A stretch of 6,375 nt of DNA, from contig JAHHSC010000078.1 in assembly GCA_020025455.1 (NCBI GenBank), forward strand, positions 1-6,375, written 5' to 3'. This DNA comes from Lawsonibacter sp. GTDB taxonomy: Bacteria; Bacillota; Clostridia; Oscillospirales; Oscillospiraceae. Position 1 is the first letter of the stretch. The number at the start of each line of letters is the position of its first letter. This document shows, piece after piece, positions 5,465-6,375 of this stretch. The translations under genes were made by a program, and so were the position numbers. The notes beneath the pieces are model-generated. The model was not told where the DNA came from and made no database searches. It saw nothing but the letters and a program-made list of their open reading frames with translations.

Positions 5465-6375
5465 ATGGACTTATTCATCCGTATTCTTCCCTGGCTGCTG
5501 CTTGCGCTGCTGGTCCTTCTGGTCCTGGGCAGCTGCATCAAAGTCGTTCCCCAGTCCCGTGCCTATGTCATTGAGCGTCTGGGCGCCTTCCGCTGCGTGT
5601 GGGGCGTGGGTATGCACATCAAGGTTCCCCTCTTTGAGCGCGTAGCCAAGAACGTTTCCCTGAAGGAGCAGGTGGTCGATTTCGCTCCCCAGCCTGTTAT
5701 CACCAAGGATAACGTCACCATGCAGATTGATACCGTGATCTACTTCCAGATCACCGACCCCAAGCTCTACACCTACGGTGTGGAGAACCCCATGTCCGCC
5801 ATTGAGAACCTGACCGCCACCACCCTGCGTAACATCATCGGCGATCTGGAGCTGGACCAGACCCTGACCAGCCGTGACCACATCAACACCAAGATGCGCT
5901 CTCTGCTGGACGAGGCCACCGATCCCTGGGGCATCAAGGTCAACCGTGTTGAGCTGAAAAACATCATTCCTCCCCGTGAGATTCAGGACGCCATGGAGAA
6001 GCAGATGAAGGCCGAGCGTGAGCGCCGCGAGTCCATCCTCCAGGCCGAGGGTACCAAGCAGTCCCAGATTCTGGTGGCTGAGGGCGAGAAGCAGTCCGCC
6101 ATCCTGAAGGCTGATGCCGACAAGCAGTCCGCCATCCTGAAGGCCGAGGGTGCCAAGCAGGCCCGTATTCTGGAGGCCGAGGCCCAGGCCGAAGCGATTT
6201 TGAAGGTGCAGCAGGCCACCGCCGATGCCATCCGCCTCATCAACGAGGCCGATCCCGGCGACGGTGTCATCAAGATCAAGGCGCTGGAGGCCTTCCAGAA
6301 GGCCGCCGACGGCAAGGCCACCAAGATCATCATCCCCAGTGAGATTCAGGGGCTGGCTGGTCTGGCTGCCGCAGC
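5465..6375 (+). CDS. SPFH/stomatin-prohibitin family protein (3' end cut by window)
   Basis: The frame is open from ATG 5465 to the window end, giving 303 residues; only a short C-terminal tail is likely missing. AGGAGG at 5453-5458 sets the start. Residues 5-23 form a membrane anchor. The SPFH core runs from about 26 to 180: VVPQSRAYVIERLGAF (27-42), GVGMHIKVPLFERV (47-60), VTMQIDTVIYFQITDP (84-99), TTLRNIIGDLELDQTL (119-134) and WGIKVNRVELKNI (155-167). A charged helical region, residues 180-250, carries 11-residue repeats, then the conserved tail IIIPSEIQGLAGL (288-300). Such proteins build large ring or cage oligomers on membranes and organise microdomains or protease partners. Adjacency to short NfeD is the classic slipin/NfeD pairing. 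QmcA-like is a reasonable label; the function in this organism is unknown. Confidence 0.93.
   Translation, partial: MDLFIRILPWLLLALLVLLVLGSCIKVVPQSRAYVIERLGAFRCVWGVGMHIKVPLFERVAKNVSLKEQVVDFAPQPVITKDNVTMQIDTVIYFQITDPKLYTYGVENPMSAIENLTATTLRNIIGDLELDQTLTSRDHINTKMRSLLDEATDPWGIKVNRVELKNIIPPREIQDAMEKQMKAERERRESILQAEGTKQSQILVAEGEKQSAILKADADKQSAILKAEGAKQARILEAEAQAEAILKVQQATADAIRLINEADPGDGVIKIKALEAFQKAADGKATKIIIPSEIQGLAGLAAA
6089..6144 (+). repeat. 33-bp-period direct repeat inside the SPFH gene
   Basis: A 23-base segment at 6089-6111 recurs exactly at 6122-6144, a period of 33 bases or 11 codons. At protein level the array is longer: consecutive 11-residue units QAEGTKQSQIL (193-203), VAEGEKQSAIL (204-214), KADADKQSAIL (215-225) and KAEGAKQARIL (226-236), followed by a degenerate unit. 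Exact DNA identity suggests a recent unit duplication or conversion. Confidence 0.85.

Noticed and set aside
5525..5536. LGSC at residues 21-24 of the SPFH protein considered as a lipobox
   Set aside because: Gly at -2 is a weak match, the n-region has just one basic residue, and an N-terminal membrane anchor is normal for the family; a plain transmembrane segment explains it.
6041..6172. 33-bp periodic repeats considered as a CRISPR-like array
   Set aside because: The repeats are contiguous, in frame and imperfect, with no unique spacers; they encode a helical repeat.
5471..6333. Minus-strand frames opposite the SPFH gene, including a Ser/Ala/Met repeat peptide
   Set aside because: The repetitiveness is just the antisense of the 11-residue repeats in the SPFH protein.

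Overview
The window looks like core chromosome of a GC-rich, butyrate-forming Gram-positive anaerobe of the class Clostridia. An Oscillospiraceae-type gut bacterium (Flavonifractor, Intestinimonas or Oscillibacter relatives) fits best. The reasons are AGGAGG-like ribosome binding sites, sigma-A promoters with 17-bp spacers, C/G-rich third codon positions, AT-rich intergenic spaces, an acetyl-CoA-type MetA and a ptb-buk pair. The genus is inference; no marker gene is present.

Layout. Bases 1-322 hold no credible protein gene. They carry a strong leftward promoter (101-129, minus) preceded by A-tracts on its own strand, and the first ~94 nt of a hairpin-rich leader whose gene lies beyond base 1. 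metA (323-1237, +) encodes homoserine O-acetyltransferase and ends in a long hairpin. It converges on a tRNA-Thr(CGU) gene (1349-1423, minus) that has its own promoter and a terminator stem touching the encoded CCA. Divergently from the tRNA, ptb (1558-2469) and buk (2480-3574) form a two-gene unit for the last steps of butyrate formation (butyryl-CoA to butyryl phosphate to butyrate, with ATP). A class I/II PLP aminotransferase (3657-4838) follows under its own good promoter. Last come a small NfeD-type membrane protein (4994-5422) and an SPFH/stomatin-family protein (5465 onward, cut by the window end), a conserved membrane-microdomain pair.

How the genes work together. The ptb-buk unit conserves energy; the aminotransferase could supply 2-oxo acids from amino acids to such a pathway, but it has a separate promoter and its substrate is unknown. 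MetA is biosynthetic and apparently unconnected. NfeD plus SPFH is very probably one operon whose products act together in the membrane.

I did not find a new defence, mobile or otherwise unprecedented system. The parts most worth a second look are the leftward leader at the left edge, the back-to-back hairpins and palindrome around the tRNA, the 5' UTR hairpin of nfeD, and the 11-residue repeat array in the SPFH protein.
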